A DNA stretch of 64,000 nt from Deinococcales bacterium (GCA_025359505.1 JANYHH010000015.1:1-64000), one strand, 5' to 3'. Positions 17,676 through 27,983 are shown, counted from the stretch's first letter. The notes: generated by a model from the letters alone, not told the origin. Numbers and translations: made by a program.

Positions 17676-18097
17676 ATGGAGCCTTCGTCCGGCAAGGCGT
17701 ACCCGTTTGATTTCAGCGCCAGCAAAATCTGCCCTCGGTGGTGTGAGTCGTGCGCCACGGTGTACATCAGAAACTTTCCAATCGTGGCGTGCGGCAGATT
17801 GCCTTTGTCTTTCGCGTTTAGCGCCGTGGCAAACACCGCGTCATACGTTTTTTTCATCGCCGACTGAATGCGTTCCAAATCGGTTTCAGCCTCGAGTGAA
17901 TCTGGCAGGTCGTTTATTGCGCTGCCCTCGAGTTCACTAGCCCAATACTTCAAGCATTCCACCATGTGCGTCAAATACTGCGCGACGGTTTGCCCACCAG
18001 CAGGGGTCGTTGCCCCCAGCATGGCGGGCGTCAAGTGCTCTAAAAGTACAGCGTTGATCGCGGTGTTCGCGTTCCACGCGAGGTTAATGTCGTTCAT
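17654..18097 (-). CDS. DinB-family protein (copy 3)
   Basis: A 147-residue DinB-like protein, close paralogue of the gene at 16007-16480. They share MNDxxLAWNAN at the start, LLALKxNGYALPDE near the end, and the His set in LTHM and HDSHHRGQ. It overlaps the upstream DinB gene by ATGA and the downstream one at its 3' end, indicating a single operon. The enzymatic role is unknown. Confidence 0.85.
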   Translation of the reverse strand: MNDINLAWNANTAINAVLLEHLTPAMLGATTPAGGQTVAQYLTHMVECLKYWASELEGSAINDLPDSLEAETDLERIQSAMKKTYDAVFATALNAKDKGNLPHATIGKFLMYTVAHDSHHRGQILLALKSNGYALPDEGSMWSPWNS

Positions 18098-18642
18098 ACA
18101 ATCCTCAATGGCGCGTCACTCGAGGGTTTCAAATTCGGCAAGTACCACAGTAAATCCAGCGCTGGCGGTTTGATGCCCTGCGTTCGCAGCAACACGCAAA
18201 TCTGTGCGGTGTGCCGCATTTCGTGGATCATCACGTGCCAGAGAAGCCCCTCGAGTTTGAAGTGTTCTTCTGGTGAATCCTCGACAATTCGGTTTAGTTC
18301 CTCTGATGTCAATTTCTCGAGGTACGCCAAGGTGCTTTGCTCCACGGCTCGCCAGTATTCCAGCAGCGTCTTGAGGGGAAATGCGGTGTTGAGCGGGCCG
18401 TTTCCAATCTCTTGATCGCTCAACGCAGGTATCGTGTGCCTTATTGGTTCGTCCTGCATGATCGTGTAGTGCAGCCAGCCATCTTCGGTGCTGGGAATGT
18501 GAAACGCCAAGTCCTTGATCGAGTGGAAGCTATCTCCTTTCAACAAAGGAGCGTTCAGCACCTCGTCTGGCACGCCCTCGAGCGCTGTCCATAATTCGCG
18601 GCGGGTGCGAACAAGGTAATCGTACATTTCTGGAATATTCAT
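18094..18642 (-). CDS. DinB-family protein (copy 4)
   Basis: A 182-residue DinB-like protein, first in the cluster. Helix signatures include KDLAFHIP, LLWHVMIHEMRHTAQ and the closing PPALDLLWYLP. The ATG at 18642 has GGAGG about 6 nt upstream; earlier in-frame ATGs are unlikely. It is divergent from the WYL regulator, whose start lies 140 bp away, which may therefore control the DinB cluster. Confidence 0.85.
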   Translation of the reverse strand: MNIPEMYDYLVRTRRELWTALEGVPDEVLNAPLLKGDSFHSIKDLAFHIPSTEDGWLHYTIMQDEPIRHTIPALSDQEIGNGPLNTAFPLKTLLEYWRAVEQSTLAYLEKLTSEELNRIVEDSPEEHFKLEGLLWHVMIHEMRHTAQICVLLRTQGIKPPALDLLWYLPNLKPSSDAPLRIV

Positions 18643-18781
18643 TGGTTCCTCCGTGAATTCTCGAGGGGCGTCTTGTGACCTGATTAGGAATTCAAAATCT
18701 CCTCTGGAATGTGGGTCTCGAGACAAGTGTAGAACTCAATGTGGTCAGATTCCGTCCGCATTGCGGCGTAACATTCACGGT

Positions 18782-19744
18782 ATGTACTACCCAACTTCAC
18801 GCGTGCTGACGGTGCTCGAGTGGCTGCAAGCCCGCGATGGGTTGAGTTGCGCTGAACTTGCACAGCGCTTAGAGGTGTCACCGCGCAGCGTGCGGCGCTA
18901 TGTGGAGCAGTTGCAGAGCCTCGGGATTCCGGTGGAAGGCAGGTCAGGGCGCGGCGGCGGGTATCGCTTGCGTCCCGGTTTCAAATTGCCGCCGCTGACC
19001 TTTAGCGATGACGAAGCGCTCGCGCTGGCGCTTGGTTTGCGGGCGGCGAAGCAACTAGGACTTTCGACCGCTGCGCCCGCCACCGAGAGCGCCCTCGCAA
19101 AACTGGAACGCGTCTTCCCGGCGCACCTGACCGATTCCCTGCGAGCGCTGGAGTCCACGCTGAGTTTCACCGCCAAAGCGCAACCCGCGCCGCCCGCCAC
19201 AGAAACCGTGCTGGCGCTCGGACGGGCCGCGCAGCAGCGCCAACGCGTTCAGTTGGAGTACGAGGCGCACCGCGCTGAACGCTCGAACCGCGCTGTGGAC
19301 GTGTACGGACTTGCCGTTCACGAAGGGCGCTGGTACGCCATCGGACATTGCCATTTGCGCTCCGGACTGCGGCTGTTTCGCGTGGATCGCATTCACAGCC
19401 TGCAAACCCTAGCAGTCACTTTTGAACGCCCGCCACAATGGAACACACCCCGCGTTGTTTTGGAGCAGCTCGCGGTTTGGGCTGCGCGGTGGACGGTCGT
19501 CGCGCAGCTCGAGATGACTCTTGCCAAAGCCAGAGAACGCGTGCCGCAGCAATGGGTTGCGCTCGAGGAAACGAGTAGCGGTGTGACGCTGCGTTTTGGC
19601 GTTGGGAGTTTGGAATGGGCGGCGAGGGCGTTGATCTCCCTCGAGTGTCGCTTCACCGTCCAAGAGCCGCCGGAGTTGCGTGCCATCGTGCGCCGCGTCG
19701 CGCTCGAGGTGTTGGAGACACACGGGGACGACACCTTGGGTTGA
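18782..19744 (+). CDS. WYL-domain transcriptional regulator (HTH DeoR-type)
   Basis: A 320-residue regulator with an N-terminal winged HTH (residues 1-60: LSCAELAQRLEVSPRSVRRYV, then GRGGGYRL) and a central WYL-type domain containing WYAIGHCHLRSGLRLFRVDRI. Such proteins bind small ligands or nucleic acid and often control DNA-damage, metabolic or defence genes. The start at 18782 is supported by a TAACAT box at 18769-18774, 7 nt upstream, without a Shine-Dalgarno. It is divergent from the DinB operon, the likeliest target. Confidence 0.87.
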   Translation: MYYPTSRVLTVLEWLQARDGLSCAELAQRLEVSPRSVRRYVEQLQSLGIPVEGRSGRGGGYRLRPGFKLPPLTFSDDEALALALGLRAAKQLGLSTAAPATESALAKLERVFPAHLTDSLRALESTLSFTAKAQPAPPATETVLALGRAAQQRQRVQLEYEAHRAERSNRAVDVYGLAVHEGRWYAIGHCHLRSGLRLFRVDRIHSLQTLAVTFERPPQWNTPRVVLEQLAVWAARWTVVAQLEMTLAKARERVPQQWVALEETSSGVTLRFGVGSLEWAARALISLECRFTVQEPPELRAIVRRVALEVLETHGDDTLG

Positions 19745-19798
19745 ACTGCTCGAGGCGTCCTGCGGGTTTGCAACGGCTCGAGCAGCGCTTTTTGAAAT

Positions 19799-20974
<1,176 letters not shown>

Positions 20975-21070
20975 GCTTTCACGATACTGCGCTCACGCCA
21001 GTCTCGAGCGCTGTCTGCCTCGGGCGGAAGCTCACAGACTCTTCAAGATTAGCGCGGTAAACTCTGGTTT

Positions 21071-21841
21071 GTGACGCTCAGCGCCCCCATCGTTACTCCC
21101 GCAGCCGTCATTGGCACGCCGAAACTCATGGCTCGAGGGTTGCAGAAACGCTTCGGGCGGCGCGAAGTGGTCAGCGGCGTTGACTTGGAGTTGTCTAGGG
21201 GCGAGATTGTCGCGCTGTTCGGCCCCAATGGCGCGGGCAAAACCACGACGTTTTACATGATGGTCGGCTTCGTGCGCCCGGACGCTGGCACGATTCACTT
21301 GAATGGCGCGGACATCACGCGGTTGCCGATGCACCAACGCGCCCGTTTGGGGCTGGGTTATCTGCCGCAGGAACCGAGCGCGTTCAGGAAGATGACTGCC
21401 AAGGACAACCTGCTGGCGATCCTCGAGTACCAGCCACTGACGGAAAGCCAACGTAATCAAAAGGCCGACGAATTGCTCGAGGAATTTCAGCTTTCCAAAC
21501 TGGCGGGTAAAATGGCGTTCACGCTGTCTGGTGGTGAGCGCAGGCGTTTGGAGATCGCGCGAAGCCTGACGACCAACCCGGACTTTATTCTGCTGGACGA
21601 GCCGTTCACGGGCGTCGACCCGAAGAGCGTGCGCGAGATTCAGCGCTTGATTCGTGAACTGCGCGAGAAGCGCGGCATTGGCGTCTTCATCACCGATCAC
21701 GCGGTGCGCGAGACGCTGGCCCTGACCGACCGCGTGTACCTGATGTACGACGGCAAGGTGGTTTTTGGCGGTACGCCCACGGCTTTTTCCAAAGACTCCG
21801 GTGTGCGCGATTACTACCTCGGCGATGAGTTTGACCTGTAG
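21071..21841 (+). CDS. lptB: LptB-type ABC transporter ATPase
   Basis: A 256-residue ABC ATPase of the LptB group: Walker [11 protein letters not shown]-loop [10 protein letters not shown], signature [13 protein letters not shown], Walker [14 protein letters not shown] and switch [10 protein letters not shown]. LptB powers lipopolysaccharide export in Gram-negatives. Deinococci lack classical LPS but keep this ATPase, so the cargo is uncertain. A TAAACT box at 21058-21063 lies 7 nt before the GTG (leaderless). A DUF3084 membrane protein gene follows 105 bp downstream. Confidence 0.9.
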   Translation: MTLSAPIVTPAAVIGTPKLMARGLQKRFGRREVVSGVDLELSRGEIVALFGPNGAGKTTTFYMMVGFVRPDAGTIHLNGADITRLPMHQRARLGLGYLPQEPSAFRKMTAKDNLLAILEYQPLTESQRNQKADELLEEFQLSKLAGKMAFTLSGGERRRLEIARSLTTNPDFILLDEPFTGVDPKSVREIQRLIRELREKRGIGVFITDHAVRETLALTDRVYLMYDGKVVFGGTPTAFSKDSGVRDYYLGDEFDL

Positions 21842-21878
21842 ATTGAGGCTGTAGATTGACCGCTCGAGGAGCAAGACG

Positions 21879-21947
21879 ATGAACCGCACTGCACCGATCA
21901 GCAATCCAGTGAGACTCGAGTTGCCCGTCTTCTTGAGGCGCGACTGA
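21879..21947 (+). CDS. 22-codon leader ORF before DUF3084 gene
   Basis: A small frame (starts MNRTAPISNP, ends FLRRD) begins 7 nt after an AGGAG (21867-21871). Its TGA overlaps the ATG of the DUF3084 gene (TGATG). The good ribosome-binding site and the stop-start overlap suggest that it is translated and couples translation of the larger gene. No homology is recognised, and it could still be chance. Confidence 0.35.
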   Translation: MNRTAPISNPVRLELPVFLRRD

Positions 21948-23512
21948 TGTCGCAGGTGCTGTTTTGGGTGCTGCTGCTGACGGGTGTGGCACTGCTCGGC
22001 GGTGGCATCGCGTACCTTGGCGATAGCGTCGGGCGGCGCGTCGGGCGCAAGCACTTGCGCTTGTTTGGCTTGCGCCCCAAAACCACTGGTTTGGTCGTGG
22101 CCGTGCTGAGCGGCGTTTTGGTCGCGTTGGTGACGGTCAGCGCGGTCGCGCTACTGGCCCGCAGCACCGTCAATGATGCGCTTCGTGCCCAAGAAATTCG
22201 GCAGGAACTGAACACCGTCAAAAAGCAGTTCTCGAGCACGGCGGCCGAGTACGCGCAGACCAAAGCCGATCTGGTGGGGGCCAAAGACGAGCGCGAGAAA
22301 TTGACCAGTGAACTCGAGCGCGAGCGCGGGCAGTTGCAGCTCAAGCAAAGCGAATTGACCGCGACGACCGCGCTCAACGGGCGGCTCAACCAAAAGGTTT
22401 TTGACTTGGAAACCGAGCAAAAAGCCGTCAACGCGCAGATCGCCGCCAAGACCTCGGAATTGGCGCGGCTCGAGGTGAAAAGTGCGGGTTTGAGCGCGGG
22501 CTTGGAGCGGCAGCGGCTCGAGTCGAGCGCCAGAATTCGCAGGCTCGGCGCGGAGCTGAACACGCTCGAGGGGCAACGCAACGCCCTAAACGGCAGTTTG
22601 GCAGCCCTCAACACCAAGCTCGAGGGGTTGAACGCGCAGCGCGACGGCTTGACGGCTCGCATCACCCAGCTCGACCAGTCTAAAGCGGCGCTCGAGGCTC
22701 GCGTGAAAAGCGCGACGGTCAAGCAACAGCAACTCGAGTCAGACGTGCTGCGCTTGGATGCCAGCCGCAAGACCTTGCAGGGTGATGTCGATTCGCTCAA
22801 TGAGGTCAAGACCAACTTGGAGAACAGCGTCGCGCGTTTGGAATTGCAAAACGGGGCACTGGAGCGGCAGCTCTCTCAGTCCGAGAGCCAACTGCGCGAC
22901 ACGCAAACGCAACTGGCCGAAGCCACCAGCGGCAACATCATTTTTCGCACTGGTGAACTGGTGTTGCAAACCGTGGTCGAGGGCACGACGCCCGAAGAGG
23001 TCAAAGCGCGTTTGCAGGGGATTTTGCGCCAAATCAATGGCGTTTCCATTGCCAAGGGCGCACCGCGCAGCAAGCAGGTCACGATCAAACCTGTCAACGA
23101 TCTGGATATCTACGTCAAGGCCGTGCTGCGAACCGGCACGCCGGATCTGATCGTCGTCAGATCGTCGCGCAGCGTCACGCAGACCGGCATCGAATTCCCG
23201 ATCGAAATCAACGTTTTCTCAAACACCACGCTGTACTCGGCCGGTCAGCCGATTGCTTCTAGAGAACTCTCCTTGGTGGTCGGCGACTCGAGTTTGGGCG
23301 TGGCACTGGAGAATCTGGGGCGCGAAGCCGAGCGTCAACTGCGCGAGCAGAACGTCCCCCGCGAGAACATTGCGACCGTGCCCGCTGGTGACATCGCGCA
23401 GGCGATCGACCGTTTGAAGGGCGCGACGGGCACGGTCTGGGTCGCCATCGCCTCGAGACAAGACGTGCTGCCCGCTGGGCCGGTGCGTTTGTACCTGTCG
23501 ATGCTGCGGTGA
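21947..23512 (+). CDS. DUF3084 coiled-coil membrane protein
   Basis: A 521-residue protein with two N-terminal membrane helices (about 5-25 and 47-68), a long coiled coil (about 80-330, heptads rich in Leu, Gln, Glu) and a C-terminal globular region. This is the DUF3084 family of Deinococcus and cyanobacteria, function unknown. The coiled coil probably extends from the membrane like a scaffold. Position after an LptB-type ATPase suggests an envelope role, but that is inference. A 19-bp direct repeat spans its stop codon (23503-23521 and 23526-23544). Confidence 0.87.
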   Translation: MSQVLFWVLLLTGVALLGGGIAYLGDSVGRRVGRKHLRLFGLRPKTTGLVVAVLSGVLVALVTVSAVALLARSTVNDALRAQEIRQELNTVKKQFSSTAAEYAQTKADLVGAKDEREKLTSELERERGQLQLKQSELTATTALNGRLNQKVFDLETEQKAVNAQIAAKTSELARLEVKSAGLSAGLERQRLESSARIRRLGAELNTLEGQRNALNGSLAALNTKLEGLNAQRDGLTARITQLDQSKAALEARVKSATVKQQQLESDVLRLDASRKTLQGDVDSLNEVKTNLENSVARLELQNGALERQLSQSESQLRDTQTQLAEATSGNIIFRTGELVLQTVVEGTTPEEVKARLQGILRQINGVSIAKGAPRSKQVTIKPVNDLDIYVKAVLRTGTPDLIVVRSSRSVTQTGIEFPIEINVFSNTTLYSAGQPIASRELSLVVGDSSLGVALENLGREAERQLREQNVPRENIATVPAGDIAQAIDRLKGATGTVWVAIASRQDVLPAGPVRLYLSMLR

Positions 23513-23544
23513 GACACGCGTTCACGCTGCGGTGAGACACGCGT
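23503..23544. repeat. 19-bp direct repeat at gene end
   Basis: GCTGCGGTGAGACACGCGT occurs at 23503-23521 and again at 23526-23544, period 23. The first copy carries the DUF3084 stop codon, so the second copy is a duplicated gene tail. Confidence 0.8.
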
Positions 23545-23730
23545 CTGTGGCTAATCAATTGTCAACTTTGGTTTGCACAGGACTGGCTCGAGGTTGGTGC
23601 GTACTCGAGCGACCGCAATACTGTTTCTGAGGGCAGCTCGAGGCTCACGATTCAAGTAGTGATTGTGCAGCATCAACCTGACTGATTGCTCGTCTCGAGC
23701 GCCCAACGGTTCGAGGGACGGACTAAGCCA

Positions 23731-23753
23731 TTGCAATTAGTTGCAAATTGCAA
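23731..23753 (+). promoter_or_regulatory. Triple TTGCAA operator in marR promoter
   Basis: The palindrome TTGCAA occurs three times: 23731-23736, 23741-23746 and 23748-23753. The first two are 10 bp apart, one helical turn. The middle copy can serve as -35, with an 18-bp spacer to TAGAAT at 23765-23770, so a protein bound here would block the promoter. The MarR-family product of the next gene is the obvious candidate. Confidence 0.65.
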
Positions 23754-23776
23754 CTATCTCAAACTAGAATAGTCGC

Positions 23777-24319
23777 GTGTCGAAACCACCTCGCCCTGAG
23801 TCCTCAGCCGTGCAACCAGACGCTACGGTCTTGCAGGCTCGAGGGTCAGAGTCCCCGTCGACTCGAGGGTCGCACGCCAACCGCTTGATGGAAGCTTACT
23901 GGAGCTTCGGGCAACTGATGAAGCAAATCAGTGTCAGCGGCACTCACGGTCTGGATTTCAGGGAATTCGTGGTGCTGACCGCCATTTCCGAAGGCGCGAC
24001 TTACCCCAAATTCATCGGCGAACGCTTATTCATCAACGCCAGCGATGTCAGCCGCCTCTTGGAAACGCTCTCCAAAGGCGGCTTTATCAAGCGCGAACTC
24101 GATGCTAGCGACTCGAGGCGCGTCCTCGTGACCCTGACCGAAGCGGGCGTGATCGTGCTGAGGAATGCTCGGACGCGGATCGAGGGCTTGATTGCTGACG
24201 CTGAAAATACCGTCTCGAGCGATGATCTGGAGCAAACCACGCGAACCCTGACGCGTTTGAAGCACACGATTCGCGCCCGCATCCAGCAAGAACTGACCAC
24301 GCGCACCGACTCGAGTTAA
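23777..24319 (+). CDS. MarR-family transcriptional regulator
   Basis: A 180-residue winged-helix regulator. The DNA-binding part is visible in ASDVSRLLETLSKGGFIKRE followed by DSRRVLVTLTEAG (the wing). The N-terminal 35 residues are low-complexity. The GTG start is 6 nt after a TAGAAT -10 box (leaderless), with TTGCAA repeats over the promoter, consistent with autorepression. The DHA2 efflux gene 117 bp downstream is the likely co-regulated target, with a lipophilic drug or metabolite as inducer. Confidence 0.88.
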   Translation: MSKPPRPESSAVQPDATVLQARGSESPSTRGSHANRLMEAYWSFGQLMKQISVSGTHGLDFREFVVLTAISEGATYPKFIGERLFINASDVSRLLETLSKGGFIKRELDASDSRRVLVTLTEAGVIVLRNARTRIEGLIADAENTVSSDDLEQTTRTLTRLKHTIRARIQQELTTRTDSS

Positions 24320-24361
24320 ACAGCCTCGAGCTAAGCAGCCTCAAGCTAAGCAGCCTCGAGC
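24317..24361 (+). repeat. Three tandem 15-mers carrying stop codons
   Basis: Three copies of a 15-bp unit (TAAGCAGCCTCGAGC with small changes) at 24317-24331, 24332-24346 and 24347-24361. Each unit begins with TAA in frame with marR, giving three in-frame stops. Two of the units contain CTCGAG; the middle one has CTCAAG. Confidence 0.85.
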
Positions 24362-24436
24362 TGAACCCTCGAGCCTACCCAACCCTCGCTTCTCACCCCG
24401 CCCATCGCCCCTCCGCTTCCACCGAAAGGATTCACC

Positions 24437-26545
24437 ATGGCCGCACCCGCTTACTCCGCCCCGGCAATTCCGCAACTCACGCAGCAAGAAAAGACCTTCA
24501 CGCTGATCGGTGTTTTTCTGGGCGTGCTGCTGGCGGCACTCGATCAGACGATTGTCGCCACGGCCGGCCCCAGCATCCAAGCCGACCTGAAAATCCCCAC
24601 TAGCCTGTTCGCATGGGTCACGACCGCCTATATCGTGGCCAGCACCGTGATGGTTCCGATTTACGGCAAGCTTTCAGACCTTTTCGGGCGCAAACTGATC
24701 CTGCTGGTCGGCATTGGTATCTTCCTCACGGGCAGTTTGCTGTGCGGGTTATCCACTGAAACTTGGCAGATCATCGCCGCCAGAGCCGTGCAGGGCTTAG
24801 GCAGCGCCGCGCTGTTTACCACGGCGCTGGCCGTGATCGCCGACATTTTCCCGCCGGCCGAGCGCGGCAAGTACAGCGGATTGTTCGGCGCGGTTTTCGG
24901 CATCTCGAGCGTCGTCGGGCCGCTGCTGGGCGGGTTTCTGACCGATAGCTTCTCGTGGCACTGGGTGTTCTTCGTCAACCTGCCCGTCGGCGCGATCGCC
25001 GTGGCGTTCATCGTCTCCAAGATGCCCGCACTGAACCACTCGAGCAGCAAACCGACGATTGATTACATCGGTGCGGCTACGCTGCTGACTGCTCTGATCC
25101 CGCTGCTGCTGGCATTGTCATTGGGCAAAACCAGCATCAACCCCGGCGACACCGGCTTTTTGTGGGGCAGCCCCGAGATCATCGGCATGTTCGTCTTGTC
25201 TGCCGTCGCGCTCGTGGCGTTTATCCTGCTCGAGCAACGCGCCAAGGATCCGCTCGTGGACATGCGGCTCTTTGCCAATAAGACTTTCAGCGTCGCCAAT
25301 CTGGCCGCTTTCGTGATCGGCATGGGCTTTTTTGGCGCAATCATCTTCCTACCAATCTTCATGCAGAACGTCGTGGGTTTAAGCGCCACCGTCAGCGGTT
25401 TCGCGGGTGTGCCGCTGGTGATCGGTCTGGTGATCGGCAACATCCTCAGCGGGCAATTGGTCAGCCGCTTCGGGCGTTACAAGCCACTGATGCTGGTCGG
25501 ACTGGCGATCCTGACGGTCGGCTTTGCGATTGCGGGCTTCACCCTGACCCCGACCAGCACCTTCTGGGAGGTTTTCGCCAAGATGATCGTGCTGGGCTTG
25601 GGCTTAGGGCCGAGCATTCCGCTGTACACGCTGGCGGTGCAGAACGCCGTTTCCCCAGAGAAAATCGGCGTGGCCACCTCGGCGGCGACCTTCTTCAGGA
25701 GCATGGGCAGCACAGTTGGACTGGCGATCTTCTTTAGTATTTTTGGTAACTACCTGTCGCAAAACCTGCCCAGCGCAATCGCAAACGCCACGGCTGACCT
25801 GCCAGCCGCGATGAAAGCGCAGTTCTCCGGCGGTCAGGGCGGCGCTCTGAGCAGCGAAAGCAGCGGCAACAGCTTGCGCTTTGACACGGTAGCGATCAAG
25901 AAAACCGCGACGGCGGCGGTCAGCAAGAATTTTGATGAATTCAGCGCCAACATCACCAAAGCCTTGCAGACCAACGATCCAGCCGCTGTCAAAGCCGTGC
26001 TCGAGAACCCGCAGACTCCAGTGCAATTAAAGACTGTGCTCGAGGGTGGCGGCATCGCCGCGAGTGTTCAAAAGGGCTTCGCCGCGCAGTTCGCTGCGAT
26101 CTCGAGCGTTGTAAACAGCGGCAATCCAGCCGCTTGGCAGGCATTGCTGCAAAACCCGCAATTGCCGGCCCCGCTGCGAGCCAATCTGGCCCGCATTCCC
26201 GCGCAGGCGATTGCGAACCCGCAGGCGAGGGCCGGGATTCTGGCGCAGATCAAAACTGGGCTGGACAGCGCTCAAGCCGGCGCGATCACGGCTGCCACCA
26301 GCGCGGCCGTGCAGGGCGCGACCGGTGGTCTCGAGACCGCCAAGCAGACCGTCTTAACGCAGGTTTCCACAACCGTGGATAAGGTCGGGGTGGCCTTCAA
26401 AACCGTGCTGACTGACGGCATCACGCTGATTTACAAAATCGGCATTGCCGTTGCCATCATCGCGTTTCTCATCACCATGGCACTGCCAGAGTTGCCGCTG
26501 CGTAAAGACAGCCGCTACAGCGCCCCAGCCGCCGCTGCCGAGTAA
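24437..26545 (+). CDS. DHA2/EmrB-type MFS efflux transporter with large insert
   Basis: A 702-residue 14-helix drug:proton antiporter. Motifs: LDQTIVATAGPSIQ in TM1, the MFS motif A GKLSDLFGRK, AVQGLGSA and the antiporter motif C GPLLGGFLTD. A hydrophilic segment of about 200 residues (about 455-655) is inserted before the last helix. It contains two related stretches, AAVKAVLENPQTP and AAWQALLQNPQLP, about 50 residues apart. AAAGGA precedes the ATG. It follows a MarR gene and probably exports the regulator's ligand. Confidence 0.9.
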   Translation: MAAPAYSAPAIPQLTQQEKTFTLIGVFLGVLLAALDQTIVATAGPSIQADLKIPTSLFAWVTTAYIVASTVMVPIYGKLSDLFGRKLILLVGIGIFLTGSLLCGLSTETWQIIAARAVQGLGSAALFTTALAVIADIFPPAERGKYSGLFGAVFGISSVVGPLLGGFLTDSFSWHWVFFVNLPVGAIAVAFIVSKMPALNHSSSKPTIDYIGAATLLTALIPLLLALSLGKTSINPGDTGFLWGSPEIIGMFVLSAVALVAFILLEQRAKDPLVDMRLFANKTFSVANLAAFVIGMGFFGAIIFLPIFMQNVVGLSATVSGFAGVPLVIGLVIGNILSGQLVSRFGRYKPLMLVGLAILTVGFAIAGFTLTPTSTFWEVFAKMIVLGLGLGPSIPLYTLAVQNAVSPEKIGVATSAATFFRSMGSTVGLAIFFSIFGNYLSQNLPSAIANATADLPAAMKAQFSGGQGGALSSESSGNSLRFDTVAIKKTATAAVSKNFDEFSANITKALQTNDPAAVKAVLENPQTPVQLKTVLEGGGIAASVQKGFAAQFAAISSVVNSGNPAAWQALLQNPQLPAPLRANLARIPAQAIANPQARAGILAQIKTGLDSAQAGAITAATSAAVQGATGGLETAKQTVLTQVSTTVDKVGVAFKTVLTDGITLIYKIGIAVAIIAFLITMALPELPLRKDSRYSAPAAAAE

Positions 26546-26563
26546 GCGCGATCACTCGAGGGG

Positions 26564-26592
26564 AACGGGAGGGCGTTTGCCTTCCCGTTTTT
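26564..26592 (+). terminator. Rho-independent terminator
   Basis: Stem AACGGGAGGGC / GCCTTCCCGTT (one G-T pair) with a GTTT loop, followed by a run of T. It lies 19 bases after the MFS stop codon. Confidence 0.85.
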
Positions 26593-26615
26593 GTTGGCTC
26601 GAGCAGCTCCAGCTA

Positions 26616-27983
26616 TCACTCGAGCAGTCGCGGCTCGAGCGGTTCAGCGCCCTTCAAATGCCGCTTGGCGGTCTCTAAGAAGCGGTCGCGCCCGACACCG
26701 AGCGGCACAATTGGATCGGCGTAGTTCTTCGGCGGGCGCAGCGCCGTCCACGGCTGATGGGCTTCTCGCACACTCAGCCCCTCGAGTTCGGGCACGTACA
26801 ATTTGATGTACTTGGCGTCTGCGTCGAACTTCTCGCCCTGTGTGACGGGATTGAAAACCCTGAAATACGGCGCGGCGTCCACGCCGCAGCCCGTGACCCA
26901 CTGCCAGCCGCCGTTGTTGGCGGCCATGTCGCCGTCCAGCAGGTGTTCGTTAAACACCGCTTCGCCAGTGCGGTAATCGAGCATCAGGTGCTTGGTCATG
27001 AAGCTGGCGACGATCATCCGCACGCGGTTGTGCATCCAGCCGGTGGTCAGCATCTGGCGCATGCCCGCATCCACGATTGGATAGCCGGTATTGCCTGTCG
27101 TCCACGCCGTCAGATCATCCGGCGCGTCGCGCCACGGGAAATCGTTCCACGCGGGCTTGTAAGCACTTGCCGCAATCTGCGGTTCGTCCCACAGAATATG
27201 GCGGTAGTAATCGCGCCAGCACAGTTCCCGCACCCACGCGGTCATACCGGCCGCGCCCGCCCTTGCCGCCGCGACCCTCGGTGACAGGATGCCGAGATGC
27301 AAATACATCGACAAATGCGATGTTCCCATGATCGCGGGCAAGTTGCGCCACGCGTCGTAATGCAAGCCGACCGTGCGAATGAAGCTTGACAGCCGCTCGA
27401 GCGCCGCGCCTTCGCCCGCTTCGGGCAGCGGCACAGCGGCAACTGGTGCGGGAATCTCGAGGCTAGTGATCCCGTGCGGCTCCAATGTGCGCGGTGCGGG
27501 CAGTGGGTCTGGATGGGTTTGCGCCGCCCAGTTGCGCCAGAACGGGGTGAACACGCGGTACGAACCGCCCGACAAAGTTTTCAAGCTGCCCGGCTCGAGG
27601 ATGCAGTCCCCATCCAGCAATTTGAATTCAATCCCGCTGCTTTGAAGCGCTACGCGCACGCGCTCGTCGCGGGCCCGCCCAATCGGTTCGTAGCTGCGAA
27701 GCGCGTACACGGCCGTCGCGCCGCTCAGCCTTGCCAGCTCTAAGAGCGCGTCTTCTGGCTGCCCAGCCCTGACTGCGAGACTCGAGCCGATGGCTTGGTA
27801 CGAGGCGTTCAGCGCGTGCAGATTGGAGTATAAAAACGCGATTCTAGGTTGGCCGCTGTACGGCATGTTCAGTAGGTTCGGGTCGAGCACGAAGCAGGGC
27901 AACACGTTTCCTCGAGCGGCGGCTGCGTGCAGTGCGGGGTGATCGTGGGTGCGAAGGTCAGCGCGATGCCAGACAAGAATCAT
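26616..27983 (-). CDS. phr: Deoxyribodipyrimidine photolyase
   Basis: A 455-residue cryptochrome/photolyase-family enzyme that repairs UV cyclobutane dimers with light. The N-terminal antenna domain starts WHRADLRTHDHPAL. FAD-domain signatures are WRDYYRHIL, GNTGYPIVDAGMRQ, GWMHNRVRM, NEHLLDGDMAANNGGWQW and DAAPYFRVFNP. Length and motifs fit class I CPD photolyases. A TAAACT box at 27990-27995 lies 6 nt before the ATG (leaderless). A single-gene unit, convergent with the MFS gene. Confidence 0.95.
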   Translation of the reverse strand: MILVWHRADLRTHDHPALHAAAARGNVLPCFVLDPNLLNMPYSGQPRIAFLYSNLHALNASYQAIGSSLAVRAGQPEDALLELARLSGATAVYALRSYEPIGRARDERVRVALQSSGIEFKLLDGDCILEPGSLKTLSGGSYRVFTPFWRNWAAQTHPDPLPAPRTLEPHGITSLEIPAPVAAVPLPEAGEGAALERLSSFIRTVGLHYDAWRNLPAIMGTSHLSMYLHLGILSPRVAAARAGAAGMTAWVRELCWRDYYRHILWDEPQIAASAYKPAWNDFPWRDAPDDLTAWTTGNTGYPIVDAGMRQMLTTGWMHNRVRMIVASFMTKHLMLDYRTGEAVFNEHLLDGDMAANNGGWQWVTGCGVDAAPYFRVFNPVTQGEKFDADAKYIKLYVPELEGLSVREAHQPWTALRPPKNYADPIVPLGVGRDRFLETAKRHLKGAEPLEPRLLE

